From Echinococcus granulosus (lineage: Eukaryota; Platyhelminthes; Cestoda; Cyclophyllidea; Taeniidae): a stretch of 64,000 bases of DNA. The translations under genes were made by a program, and so were the position numbers. Below the pieces are notes generated by a model, which saw nothing but the letters and a program-made list of their open reading frames with translations, was not told the origin of the DNA and ran no database searches. The DNA lies in contig NW_020170449.1 in the NCBI RefSeq assembly GCF_000524195.1, positions 294,976-358,975 of the forward strand, in the 5' to 3' direction. Below, one piece after another: positions 49,965-60,816 of this stretch (positions within the stretch are counted from its first letter, which is position 1; the number at the start of each line of letters is the position of its first letter).

Positions 49965-52900
49965 ATGTCACATACGGGTGGTGATATAGGGAATAACGCT
50001 CCCCCAGTTCAAGCTTGGAATAGAACACCAGGTAGGGATCTAATACCTATTTTGGTTTTCTTTTTAAAATTCCTATTAAACAGCTATACCTTTATAAAGG
50101 TAAACCGAGTCTTCCTAATTTGTCCGGAAATTTGCCGAATGCCTCTTCTTGGGGTGGTAAGAAGAAGGTGAACCCAACCGCCACCTGCTCAGATGCCTCT
50201 GCAAGTGGAGATGTCTGGCCTTTGTTAACAGATCCGCCACTGTCACGCAAAAATGAACCCTCGCAATGGCCAACACCTGCTGAGTTAGCTGGGACGTCAA
50301 GGAACGATACCATTAATGACTTCTCAATTCCCAACGCCGTAAGTTTATCTATAATTTTGGTTGCTGAATCTGCCGTCGTATAGTATACCTGAACACTGCA
50401 TGTGTTTTTAGTGGAGCTCGCCTGGGACGTCTCTAGCGCTTCGTACTCTAGGCGACGCCGAAGATCGAAACGACTCTTGGCCCCCATTGGATACTGCCAA
50501 AGCTTCTAATCCCATTGACCCGGTATCCATGGCCCGTGCTATCACAGGCAGTGGAAATCTCGTATCAGGTGACAGTGCATTTAATTCGCGCCAACAAATT
50601 CACAGTGTGGCTGGCGGGAAACCACGGAACGAAGGTTTCTCTAGTTGGGGTCCTTCTATCGATGGTGACTTTAGTGCATTTGCGAGTAAGTCCCTCACTC
50701 ATCAACACGCTTTTATTCAAGCCTTTGCTTAAATTTCTTTAAGGATTTTGTGAGGCTTCGGTTTCCACCTAGATCATCAACTACCACCTACCTCCGACAA
50801 GACCGCTACAAACTGTCAACAACCCGGTGATGCTCTCTGCCCAAGTGCCAGTGATTCTGGTAACCATATTGATGGACAGAGCGAGGCAGCGATGATTATC
50901 AACACTTTAATCAACTCGAAGGAGTGCTGGGGTCAGCATCCTGTTGACCAAGCCACACCCTGGGATATGGCGCTTCTCAATGAGGAGCTGGCATCGAATT
51001 CCACGGCAGCAAATTCCGGCAATCACAATTCCACTGGCCTCTTAGGGGATGCTATCTCCCTCGCCATAAAACACCGTCGCCCAGTTCGAGGCAGTTCCGG
51101 GATCACTAACGCAGGCGTTCCTGTGGAGTCGAACGTGTGGTCTAGTGAACCGCCTACGGGCACCAGCATTTGGGAGATGCATTATGAGAGTCTGGGCGAT
51201 AGGTCGGGGCGTTGGAAGCAGTCCTCTTCTTCGTCTTCTACTGCAACAGCAGGGGTAGTTGGTGGCGGTGGCAGTGGTTCGAGACTGGACGTCGTTGCTT
51301 CACCACCTGGAAGTCATAGAATAGTGTCCTCGTTCATGAGTCCATCCCCCGTTCAACAGCAGCAACAGGGACGTGGTGGTTGTTTCCAAAACAATTTTTT
51401 TCCCTCACAACCGCAGCAGAGATTCGGTCAGGCAGCTCTACAACCACCAGGATCGGGAAGAGGAGTTTTTGGTCCAAACAGCTTGTTGAGTGTCGGCACC
51501 ACTGCTGGCGGTGGCTTCAAATCTCAGGCATCTGCAGTTGCTCAGGCTTCGGCCGGATGGTCGCTTCCACTCACACCTGATAGTCAAAGCAAGTCTGGGG
51601 TTACGCTTAACTTGTCACGTCTTATAAATACACGAAACCATGGTCTTTGTGTCGCCATTTCCAAATCAAAATCTAGTACATTATGTCCTTGTTAGAAGTC
51701 AATTAACCCAAAGAATATTTTTGCTTTGCATTTGAAAATCAGTGATGTTGAAGTATCCCGTCGTAGATATGACACTTTTGGTAATGTAAATACTTCCTCG
51801 AAACTAAAAACGTTTGTGTTCTGCCACCACTTTGGCTGTACACGTTTTGGTTCCCAGAATCATTTTAATCCTTGCCAAATCCACACTTCCATTTATCAGC
51901 AATTTACCCAAATTCTCGCTCCTTCGGGACGGTGGCTCGGTCACGTGAGAGTGTCGATGCACCGTTAGCACACATCGTAATAGAATAATGTTGATGTCGA
52001 TTATTTTTGTCTAGGGTTAAACCTATTGGCAAGGAACGCTTTGTCCCGAATTTTTTGATGCTTCGTATCGATCCCCTTGAGTAATCGCTTACTGGTTTTC
52101 TTTGGAATGCTATCTGTATGATGCTATTTACGTGGTGTGCTACTTTGTGGCTTCCTTTCCAATAACGCTACAAATATTAAAAATATATTGTTGGTAGTCG
52201 GTATAATGGTGCCACCTCTTTTGCATGCAGGCCCGTTGGAAGATAGCAAACGATTCCTGGCGTCTTCAGGGCCATGGAGTTCTGAGGGTCGTGGGTTGGG
52301 GAAGCAGCAACACCAGCAGTTGTCCTTGGGTGATACAACGCGTTGGCCCTCGCCCCTCGCTCAACCCTCCTCCGCATCAATCGATAGCATCCCGTCATCT
52401 TCCGCCCTCGCAGCGCCACTCCCCTGGCAAGGTGGCATGGATCCGCGCAAGTTTGTGCCCTGGTCCCAGCAGACAGCAGTAGTACCACAGCCTCCCTCTG
52501 CAGCAGCACCACAGCGCTTTCATCTTCGTCAAAATACCTCTGTCCTGCCTGCCGTCGTCCCTAGTGGCGCTTCGGTGTCGGCATCATCACCCTCGGCGCA
52601 GCCCCTGCGACTCCTCGCCCCTAACGCCGGCCACCAACACCACACTCACCCCCATCACGCGCCATCTACTACTACGGCCCTCCTCCGCACTGATATTGCC
52701 AGGCAACTCATGTTGCTTGGTTTCCATGACGACGCTGGCGCTCTCCTCTCTGACAATGGCATTGAAGATTTGGAGAAGTTTCTCTGTAAGCTTACTCCTC
52801 TTTTCCATCGTTACATTGCTCAATAATCCGAGGATAAGTCTGACTGGTACAAATTGCAGGCGGCTTTGGAGTGGATTTGAGTCATATTCGTGCGGAAAAT

Positions 52901-55900
52901 CAGCTCATTTTGGCACTTTTGACAATTATGTACACAGCTATCCAAACAGTAGTATCACATAAATGGTTGTAGCAATCTTGTCGAGTGCTCTCTGAGTGTC
53001 GATGCAATATTGAGCAATGCAAAATAAACCGGATAACATTGTCAGCTGTATGCGCACTAATTGTTTACTTATAATGTGGGGTGGGAAGGATGAATTTTTA
53101 TATAATAAATGGATGAACTTATAGGTTTCGATGTTAAAATTGGTACAACTAGCAAGGTGCTCTATGTGGCTGCTTAGTCCTCATCAAATGATTAAATTGG
53201 TGTCGATAATTTTTTTGGACTTTAAGGTGGTTCCAGCTGGCAGAAATGGTTGTATTGCGTTGATGACCTCTTTCTTTCTATTTAGCAGTATTTTTCTTAG
53301 AAAGTACTCCGGTATCGATTATAACCTAGTCCACAATAAACTGGAGCAGTTATTTTCAGTTTCCCCAATTAGTTCTGTAAAGGTCATAAATGTTGTTTAT
53401 TGACGTTTTTCCACATCCTCGAATGTGTGTCGTTTTGAGGCAAGCAGGTTGTTGCTGTTGCAAAAGTTCACATACTTTAAAAGTACTCTACAAGCTTAAG
53501 TGCACTTTAGTTTATGACTGGATGTTTTTTTTGCCGTAATTTTATCTCTATATACGTGAGATTATTAAGAATATCATTTGAACGGTAAGCCCAGATTTAC
53601 TAGCGGAGATCCTTTTTAACTGCCCACTTTTTTTCTGCACGATTTCATGATTGTTGTCTAACTTATATAAATATTTTAAAGAATTTACAGATTCAGTGAA
53701 CGATTCATTCTTCGAATCTGTTTGTCTCAGAAGAAACAGCTACATACAAGTTAAATGGTAAAGTAAATTTACAAGACATGCGTTAAAAATGTTGGGGAAA
53801 AAACTCGTTTTGGAGATTTTTTCCTTGCTTTGCATATCTTTTAATGTTAGTGATTTATTTTTTATAACGTAAGTCAATTACACCCTTTTAGATGATCTCC
53901 GCGAGCGAACGGGTGGAATGCACCCGGGCCTCAACCAGCTGATCAACTCGGTCTCCACCGTTCTCATGCCAGCCGGCGGTGGCGGTTCGGTAGATTTGCA
54001 GCAGCCCCAGCAATTGGGACCACCGCCACAGGCCTTTGATCTTTTCGATAATCGTGGCAGTGGTGCCGCCTCTCACTTGGGGAAGCAACACTTTGCAGGT
54101 CGGCAGAACTCTGCATCACCCTCAGACGCACTGGGCCAACTGCTTATGCGTGCAACCCATCTTCAGACGACAATCATCCAGTTGGACAAGAAAAAGAGAG
54201 TGAGCAGTTCTGCTTTTTGTTGGTTGCATAATTATTCGAACTACATCCTATTTTCGTTAGTTTTTATTCACGAAAGAATGTAGCCCTTGATCGGTTGGAC
54301 CGGTTTTCGATGGGACGGTTCTTCTTAGTAGGTAATCTAGAAATTAAGTCGTTGTTCCCACTGGGGTTGGTAATATCATTTTTAAGTTAGGAAGAGCTGC
54401 TACGGGTTGACGTCATGCTATTCGAAAAAAGGCCATCATTGACATCTACAGTTGCATGTTGCGCAATTCAGCAATGAGGCAAAGTTGGATGATGGAAACG
54501 TTTTGCGGTAGTGAAGTAAATCGCTATGAAGATCAAAGCTCCTGGCAATGGGGGCAGCATTTATCATCAGTTTCCAGTCAATTTTCGATCAGAAATATCC
54601 TACTTTTATGAGAACGTTTTATGTTATTTTTAATTCATTATTTTAATAGAGCTACTGCTATATGAGGTCCGTAACTATCATGTGCAGATATGTACTGCTG
54701 TTGACCAAGCTTCACCGCCAAGCCTTCCGTTTTAGTAATTGAATGGGTGGTTATTGAGTTTGCTGTTTCGAATGTTGGTTTCTTAATTATCATCACACAA
54801 CTCATGTGCCATAACCTGGGAGTGAACCACTACGAACAGGTGGGGTGTGTCCACTCGATACTTTTAGACTAAACAGTTGCGTTGATGCTGCGCTATTATC
54901 GTTGGGTGTGTGCACCCATTACACATGGTCGGCGATAAAACTTGCTACAGCTTATGATTTCGGTGCACTGATCCAACAATTAATGATGCCTGGAATAGGT
55001 ATTTCCTAGGTGTTTCAACATGTGCCACTTTGTACGGATTGATAGACCCTTTCCAGTAAATGCTACCTGATGTTCACCCATTGAATTTTCAACATGTGTG
55101 GCAATTCACATTCGGCAGTAGTGTTCATGATTCCGCGCCCTTGCCATTTGGCAATTCTGAGTTTTCGGCTGTATTCCTTTGACTCATTCACTTAAAGCTT
55201 AAACATTTATTATTTACTTTTCAAAGGCGACTTTCATTTAAGAGCTTTAATTCATGAAGCCCAAATCCTAATACTGCAACGTTACATAATGTTCCATCTA
55301 TAACCGAGGCGCCTTACATAGTCTGGTTTCTGTTGGTGAATTCATAATTAGTGAGTCTTTTTCACTTGCGTTTCGTCTGCAATAGAGTGTGGTTGCCAAT
55401 TTTCAAATTATCGTCGGAGGCTTTTGATTATTTCTAGTCTGCTTAAAATTATGAATTGACTGAATAGTCGGAATTCGTAGCATAATTACCATTCTTCGAA
55501 CCCTTCATTTTCCTAGTCTGAACCCTGTCCGTAATGATAGGCAGTCGAGTTTACGTGCAGTCATCTAGAAAGCTGACGTTGAAAGGGTTTCGTTGTCTTC
55601 GGTGGACTCAAACGTTGGCTGTTCAGTTAGAGTCCACAAAGCTTGATCCATCAAATTCGAATCCATTCCGCCTTTAGTCCGAGATAAGACTACTAGGGGC
55701 TTAACTGCTAATTGTTGCCGAAGGTTTTTTTTATCCCATTTAAACAATTAGGCGATTGGTTAAACAATTTGGCTGCGAATCATTTCATCATGAATTCGTC
55801 TAAATGTCGTTGGTAGGGGGAGAACTGAAGTGTCTTCATTGCGTAACTTCTTTGCAGCTGATAGACTGTAGAAACTTGAACATTTGAGATAGGGTTGCTC

Positions 55901-58565
55901 ACTTGTTTCTGTCTGCGCTGTTTGTAGGAGCTGAACATGAAGCACTCACAACTACGCAAGATGAACATGGGTGGTCCTACAGCTCACCACTCCAACTCTC
56001 TGCTGCAGGAAATTGTGTTGCAGCAGGCACAGATCTCACAGCAAATCGAGGCACAGGAAGCACAGCTTGGCCAAGCGCGTCTTCAAATCGCCTTCCTCAC
56101 TCGCATCACAACTGGTGGCGGTGGCGGCATTGGCAACGAAGATTCCACTGCTGCTGCCGCGGCCACAGCTGCCATGCTTATGCGTCTTCGTTCTGGTGGT
56201 GGTAGCGGCGGTGTTGGTCCTCCACCCACTCGAATGATGAACCATCCGATGGGAGGATTCGGAGGCGGTGGGCCTCGTGGAAGTGGGATGCTTCTCAGTT
56301 CACCACCCCCCTCCAGTGATTTGGCCCCCAGATTGGCCGATTTGAAGCTCTCGATGGGTGTGTTTCGTCTTTTATTCCACACTGCTTGATTAAGCTACTC
56401 GATGTTTGTCTTTGTAAATATTTGCTACGTTTAAGAAAGGCAAATGAATTAGAAATGACTTTAAATACTGCTTTTTGTAGTGGTATTTGATCTAAAAGTG
56501 TAAAACCTTTTCGCACAATCTCTTGCCAATGATTTCGTGTTTCTATAGTCCATCAAATGACATAGAATCGGAAATTGTCTGCAAAGTCCAACTTGGGGGT
56601 TGATTTAATCCCTACAGTCATTTGTTTGAATCCACACAACTACCTCTTAATCATGCAATGACTTGGCTAACACATTTTTGAGTTTGTAACTGCTTCCAGT
56701 CATATTGCAACCTTGATTGTGGCCTGGGACTTATCCCGCAAAATTTTCAAATTTTTATGATCCGTCCCAATCAAGGCTCAATATGTTTTTTTAACACAAC
56801 TTGCAATTGAGTCGATTTTTTTATTATCTAAGCTATTTTTCTGGTCTATAATCGGTATCCCTTGCCTCTGGTTGCGTAATTTAAGATGGCAGTAACGGTT
56901 CTGATACTCATTTAGTTCCAATTTCCTAAAATTCTAGTACCTTCTAATCTTACGACCCATAGTCTTCAGTTTACCGTTGTTCGCTTGAGTCTAAACTGGA
57001 ATCGTTAACCGAAAAGGAATTCCTTATTGGATTGCCTTTTTCAGGTGTGAATTGTGTTTATTGATGATTTGAGCCTTTAACCTCGTTGTAGTGATTTCTT
57101 GGTGCAACTCATTTTCTATCTCTTTTTCCCGGAAGAGACTGGTTGAAAGTTGGACTTAGCTCGAAGTGTATAGATGAAATGGTGATAAAGAAGTTCCTCC
57201 ATTATAAACCAAATAACGAAGCCGGTGGAATGCCACTGTTCACTGTTCTCATTTCGTAGTCTTGGGGTTATCTTAGCATAATTGATAGTGCCACTGCGTA
57301 CCTGTTTTTATTCAATTTTGCTTTTGTTAATGCCTGATTTCGCTTATCTCTCGGTGGAAGGCAGATTTTTCATGTGTCAACTTACCGGTGCCCCGACTCT
57401 TGTTCCATAGTGAAATTTTCTCGCATGAAAGTCATTTCAACTTTGCCAAAGGCAGTTCATTAAACTCCGCCTATACTCTTTGTAGTCAAGGCCTGTTAAC
57501 AGCTCTTTCGGTTTACGTCTATTACACTGTGCTTCTGACAAGGATGAACTATGGGAATGGTTAACTTCACAGTAACATTGCGCAATGCAACTCGCTCTTG
57601 ACATTAAAACTGCTGCACAGTTTTCAAATAATGGGACGCAAGCACTCCCTTAAGCGATAAGTTAGACAAATGAAGGTGTTTGTCGTTTTTTCATGAAGGA
57701 ATGTGAATAAACGTCATCATTTGTTTCATGGAACTCGTAGACGTGGGCCGTCGAATGCCTTGGGATGGAGGAGGTGGCGGTGCTTGGGACGTCTCTTCAC
57801 CTCATCAATTCAGTCACGTCTCGTCCTCGAACACCTTCCTTAATAGCGATCCCACCTCCAACGTCTTTCCTCTCACCTCTTCCACCATTGGAGACCGTCG
57901 ATGGGCGACCTCCAACTCATCCTCTGACTTCCACCAACCTCCTGCCCCCTCTCCCTCCACCACCACTGCCGTTGCGGCAGCAACCAACGCCATCTGGAAC
58001 GCCTCCTGGCTCCTGCTTTCCGATCTGACGCCTCAGTTCTCCCTCGAAGTTCTTCGAATTTCTATTACAACCGCACTGGATCAGCAGCAACAACAGCAGA
58101 ACGTAGTCATTGGTGATGGCGGTGGTGGCGCTTCGAATACCGGCGTTGCCTCTTCCGCCTCTACCTCAACCTACGAAGTTCATCCCAATCTGCCGGCTCG
58201 CTACGTTCTGGTGGGTTTCCTGAACCCTCCTGATGCCTCCGTCGTCTCCACATTTATCTCCTCTACTACCAATTCAACAATCAAACTCGCCAACAGTGTT
58301 ACCATCATCAGTCCCGCGGAGGCTATGGCAAAGTTGCAGGAGATCAAGGTTTGAGGCTAGCTGGCTTCCTAGTCCAGAGAGTTCCTCCTTCAAGTATGTG
58401 TGCACGCACTTCTGATTGTGCGTTTTTTTCCTTTCGTTATTCCAGACTCTGGATGATGAACTTCAACAGCAGCAGCAACAGCAAACCCCATCTCAACAAC
58501 AAACACCACAACAGCAGGGAAATCAATTAACCTGGCCCCCGACCAATGCCCTCGCTGGCGAGTAG
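49965..58565 (+). CDS. TNRC6: GW182 / TNRC6 family protein, microRNA silencing scaffold
   Basis: Exons: 49965-50031, 50100-50338, 50412-50685, 50773-~51588, 52231-52785, 53892-54199, 55928-56357, 57741-58348 and 58446-58565. The product is about 1,138 residues. The family binds Argonaute through Gly-Trp repeats and recruits deadenylases in cytoplasmic P-bodies. The N-terminal part here has many isolated tryptophans in G/S/P contexts (SSWGG, DVWPL, QWPTP, DSWPP, SSWGP, GWSLPL). A UBA-like helix block follows at 52686, then a Gln-rich coiled region (IVLQQAQISQQIEAQEAQLG), GGG/PP-rich linkers, and an RRM starting SWLLLSDLTPQ as in TNRC6. The tail after the RRM is short and poly-Gln, ending LTWPPTNALAGE. 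An in-frame TGA lies 13-15 nt upstream of the chosen ATG. The 51588 boundary is inferred as a GC-AG intron (AAA|GCAAGT), the only well-formed donor matching phase 1. Confidence 0.88.
52686..52785 (+). other. UBA-like domain of GW182 (first part)
   Basis: The block RTDIARQLMLLGFHDDAG followed by ALLSDNGIEDLEKFL has the three-helix pattern and MLLGF loop of a UBA domain (usual MGF/MGY). It sits between the Trp-repeat region and the Gln-rich region, as in TNRC6 proteins. The last helix continues in the next exon (53892), with a Tyr codon split across the junction. Confidence 0.65.
57995..58348 (+). other. RRM domain of GW182 with low-complexity insertion
   Basis: The first strand and helix, WNASWLLLSDLTPQ and LEVLRISITTALDQ, match the TNRC6 RRM (LVLKNLTPQ in vertebrates). 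After the first helix there is an insertion of about 40 residues of Gln, Gly, Ser and Ala. The fold then resumes with ARYVLVGFLNPPDASVV and ANSVTIISPAEAMAKLQEI. RRMs of this family do not bind RNA in a classical way. The insertion is unusual for a domain normally near 80 residues. Confidence 0.8.
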
Positions 58566-60816
58566 TAGTTTGGCTAGATTGTGTACGTGTATGTGGAGTG
58601 TCGTCGCCCTCATTGTGTGTCTGTGCGTGTGTGTGCATCGCAATATAATTCCTTCTCTGTGTGTGTTACCTTCCCTCCGCCTCGCCTCACCTCACTTAGC
58701 ATTAAATCTACTGTGCAATTCGGTAACGCGATACTTGCCCTACCTCGGAATTGACTGGATAAGCGGACTTCCGAATCAATGTATTCCCCTTCTTTGCTCT
58801 CCCACCTATATCTCATATGTACCTGCATTCACACTCACCCAAACGGTGTACGAATGAGGGAAGGACAAAGACGATTAACCTCGGTCAGTCCCGTCGCTGC
58901 CAATTTTACCCGCCGGAAATTATCATTCTCAACAGGTGTTGTTACTAATGAAGGTATGCCAGGGCGTTGCACGTACGCATGTACACGCGTGCACACGCAC
59001 TTCCATGAACAGAGCCTCCTGTGCTATCCAAATCCTGTCCACACTCACGAAAATACAACTACACACATTCTCTATGTTTTTTGCCTGCTTGTGGTATGCT
59101 AATGCCACACCACATTCGAAACTCCACATACCAAAGCGCCGGTGCGGATTTTGCTGGTAATACTCCTACTGCCACCTCCACAAGCACTACCATCACCACC
59201 ACTACTACTACTGATGATGATACTCTGTTTACTAGTCAGAATTTATTGCTGGTATTTTCTTTTTTTGCTGAAGCAAGGGAGGGAGCTAAAAATCGCCCTT
59301 GGGAACGTCTGAAGTAATTGCACATTGCATCGGTTTTTGCCTTTGCGTTCTTCAATTCTTAAGAAAGGGATTACTTCGCTGAAGCGTTGGGATCATTTCT
59401 AAGGGCGTTTAGCGTATCGGGGTGGTCTCGTGTTGTCGTGGCATTCTGGTTCCAAGGGGGAGGGGGTGAAGAATGGCTTTTACTCTTCACTTAGTCGTCG
59501 TCTTCGGTCCTCTGTGGTCGGCCTCGTGCTTCGGCGATCCCAATTCAGTTGTGTACTGCTCCTTGTTGCATTTTCGCAGCAAATCGAGAGAGCTTAGGAG
59601 ACCAGCAGCGTGGGAAGCTTTAGCGCGGTTTTGTCAGGAGTGTGGGTTTGAAAGTGGTGGGAGCTGGAACGTCCCATATGGTGGTATGCGCGGTCGGGGT
59701 GTGCCTTGGCTCTGTGTCACGTGTACTGTGTGGTGTCCTTTGGTTCAGGTAATCACCACCGCTAGATGGGTATGCCGCGTCATGTTTGCCGTTTGGGTCC
59801 GTACATCAGGTGGAGGTGGAATTGACGAACCTGCGAAGAGCCCTGATTTGCGGGGTCACGTCCTGCACTTGTCGAGCCTCTCTAATTCGTTGTCTTCCTA
59901 TCTGGTGACCCGTTATTGTCTTCAGACCATGAACAGAGGTCACTGCCTCGATAGCACATGGTTGTAGTGCCACGTCTGATTTGTGATGTCACTTTGTGGT
60001 GGGGTTGTTGCGATGATAATAGGAGGAGTTAAAGTTGGGTCAGGGTGCCATCGGGAAAAGCTTATCAAAATGGGTACTCATTTGCATTGCTTATAGCTAG
60101 TAAAATGGAGTTGCTGTACGGTACTTCCTTTACGCCTCAATTGGCTGAGAGGAATTAGATGTACGCTTAGAAAGCACGAAAGTGGAAGCAAGTCTCCATG
60201 GCATGGAAAGGCTTATACGGAGCGCTGGCTCTGGTGATGAGATCTTATTAGCAGACCGACAAATGTGTTACTAAAGATAGCAACTTACATGAAGCGGCCT
60301 CATGGTGAGGCATCATACAATCACCATGGTCTTAATACGGTTCATAAATAGGATAAAACTCCGGATTTGGTTGATTCACCGAGAAGCATTGCTAGTGCTG
60401 AGTTCATATATTTCCTCCTTAACCTAACAATTCAACGGCAGCATTTCCTAAATGTTAGAAGTTTTAATCTATCTAACGGGTTGTGGTAGTTAACGTAGAA
60501 CAAATGAAGAGCCGTTTGAATAGAGTGGCTATTAAGTGAACTGATGTATAATTTATTTGACTTCAAGTGTGCAGGATATTGAAAACCAGATCAGACTCAT
60601 TACCATTAGATCTTAGGTTTTAATTTGCTTTATCAAAACACAATATGCCATTTTTACCATATTTACATAGTAAAAATATTTTAACATTGCATGCCACGCC
60701 TTTTAAAAACCCTATAAGCAAAAAGTACACACTATTTAAAGTTACTATCAAATTACTATACTTTTGTTTTTTAATCAAAGGCGCCTGCTCTAGTTGCGTG
60801 TGCACCTAAGGTAGAA
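58566..60816. other. GW182 3' flank / intergenic, with GT- and AC-rich tracts
   Basis: There are GT-rich runs at about 58577-58670 and complementary AC-rich runs at about 58970-59060, so a transcript could fold back on itself. A CCA/CTA/ACT triplet-rich stretch lies at about 59165-59220. An open frame at 59473-59967 has GT-skewed composition and no recognisable domain. The remainder to 60816 is AT-rich and probably carries the DMAP1 promoter and 5' UTR. A TTTTTTAATCAAAG acceptor at about 60779 could be a splice or trans-splice site. Confidence 0.45.

Noticed and set aside
59473..59967. 164-codon open frame after GW182
   Set aside because: GT/GC-skewed sequence without domain features. It lies in the probable 3' flank of GW182 and no neighbouring exon joins it.
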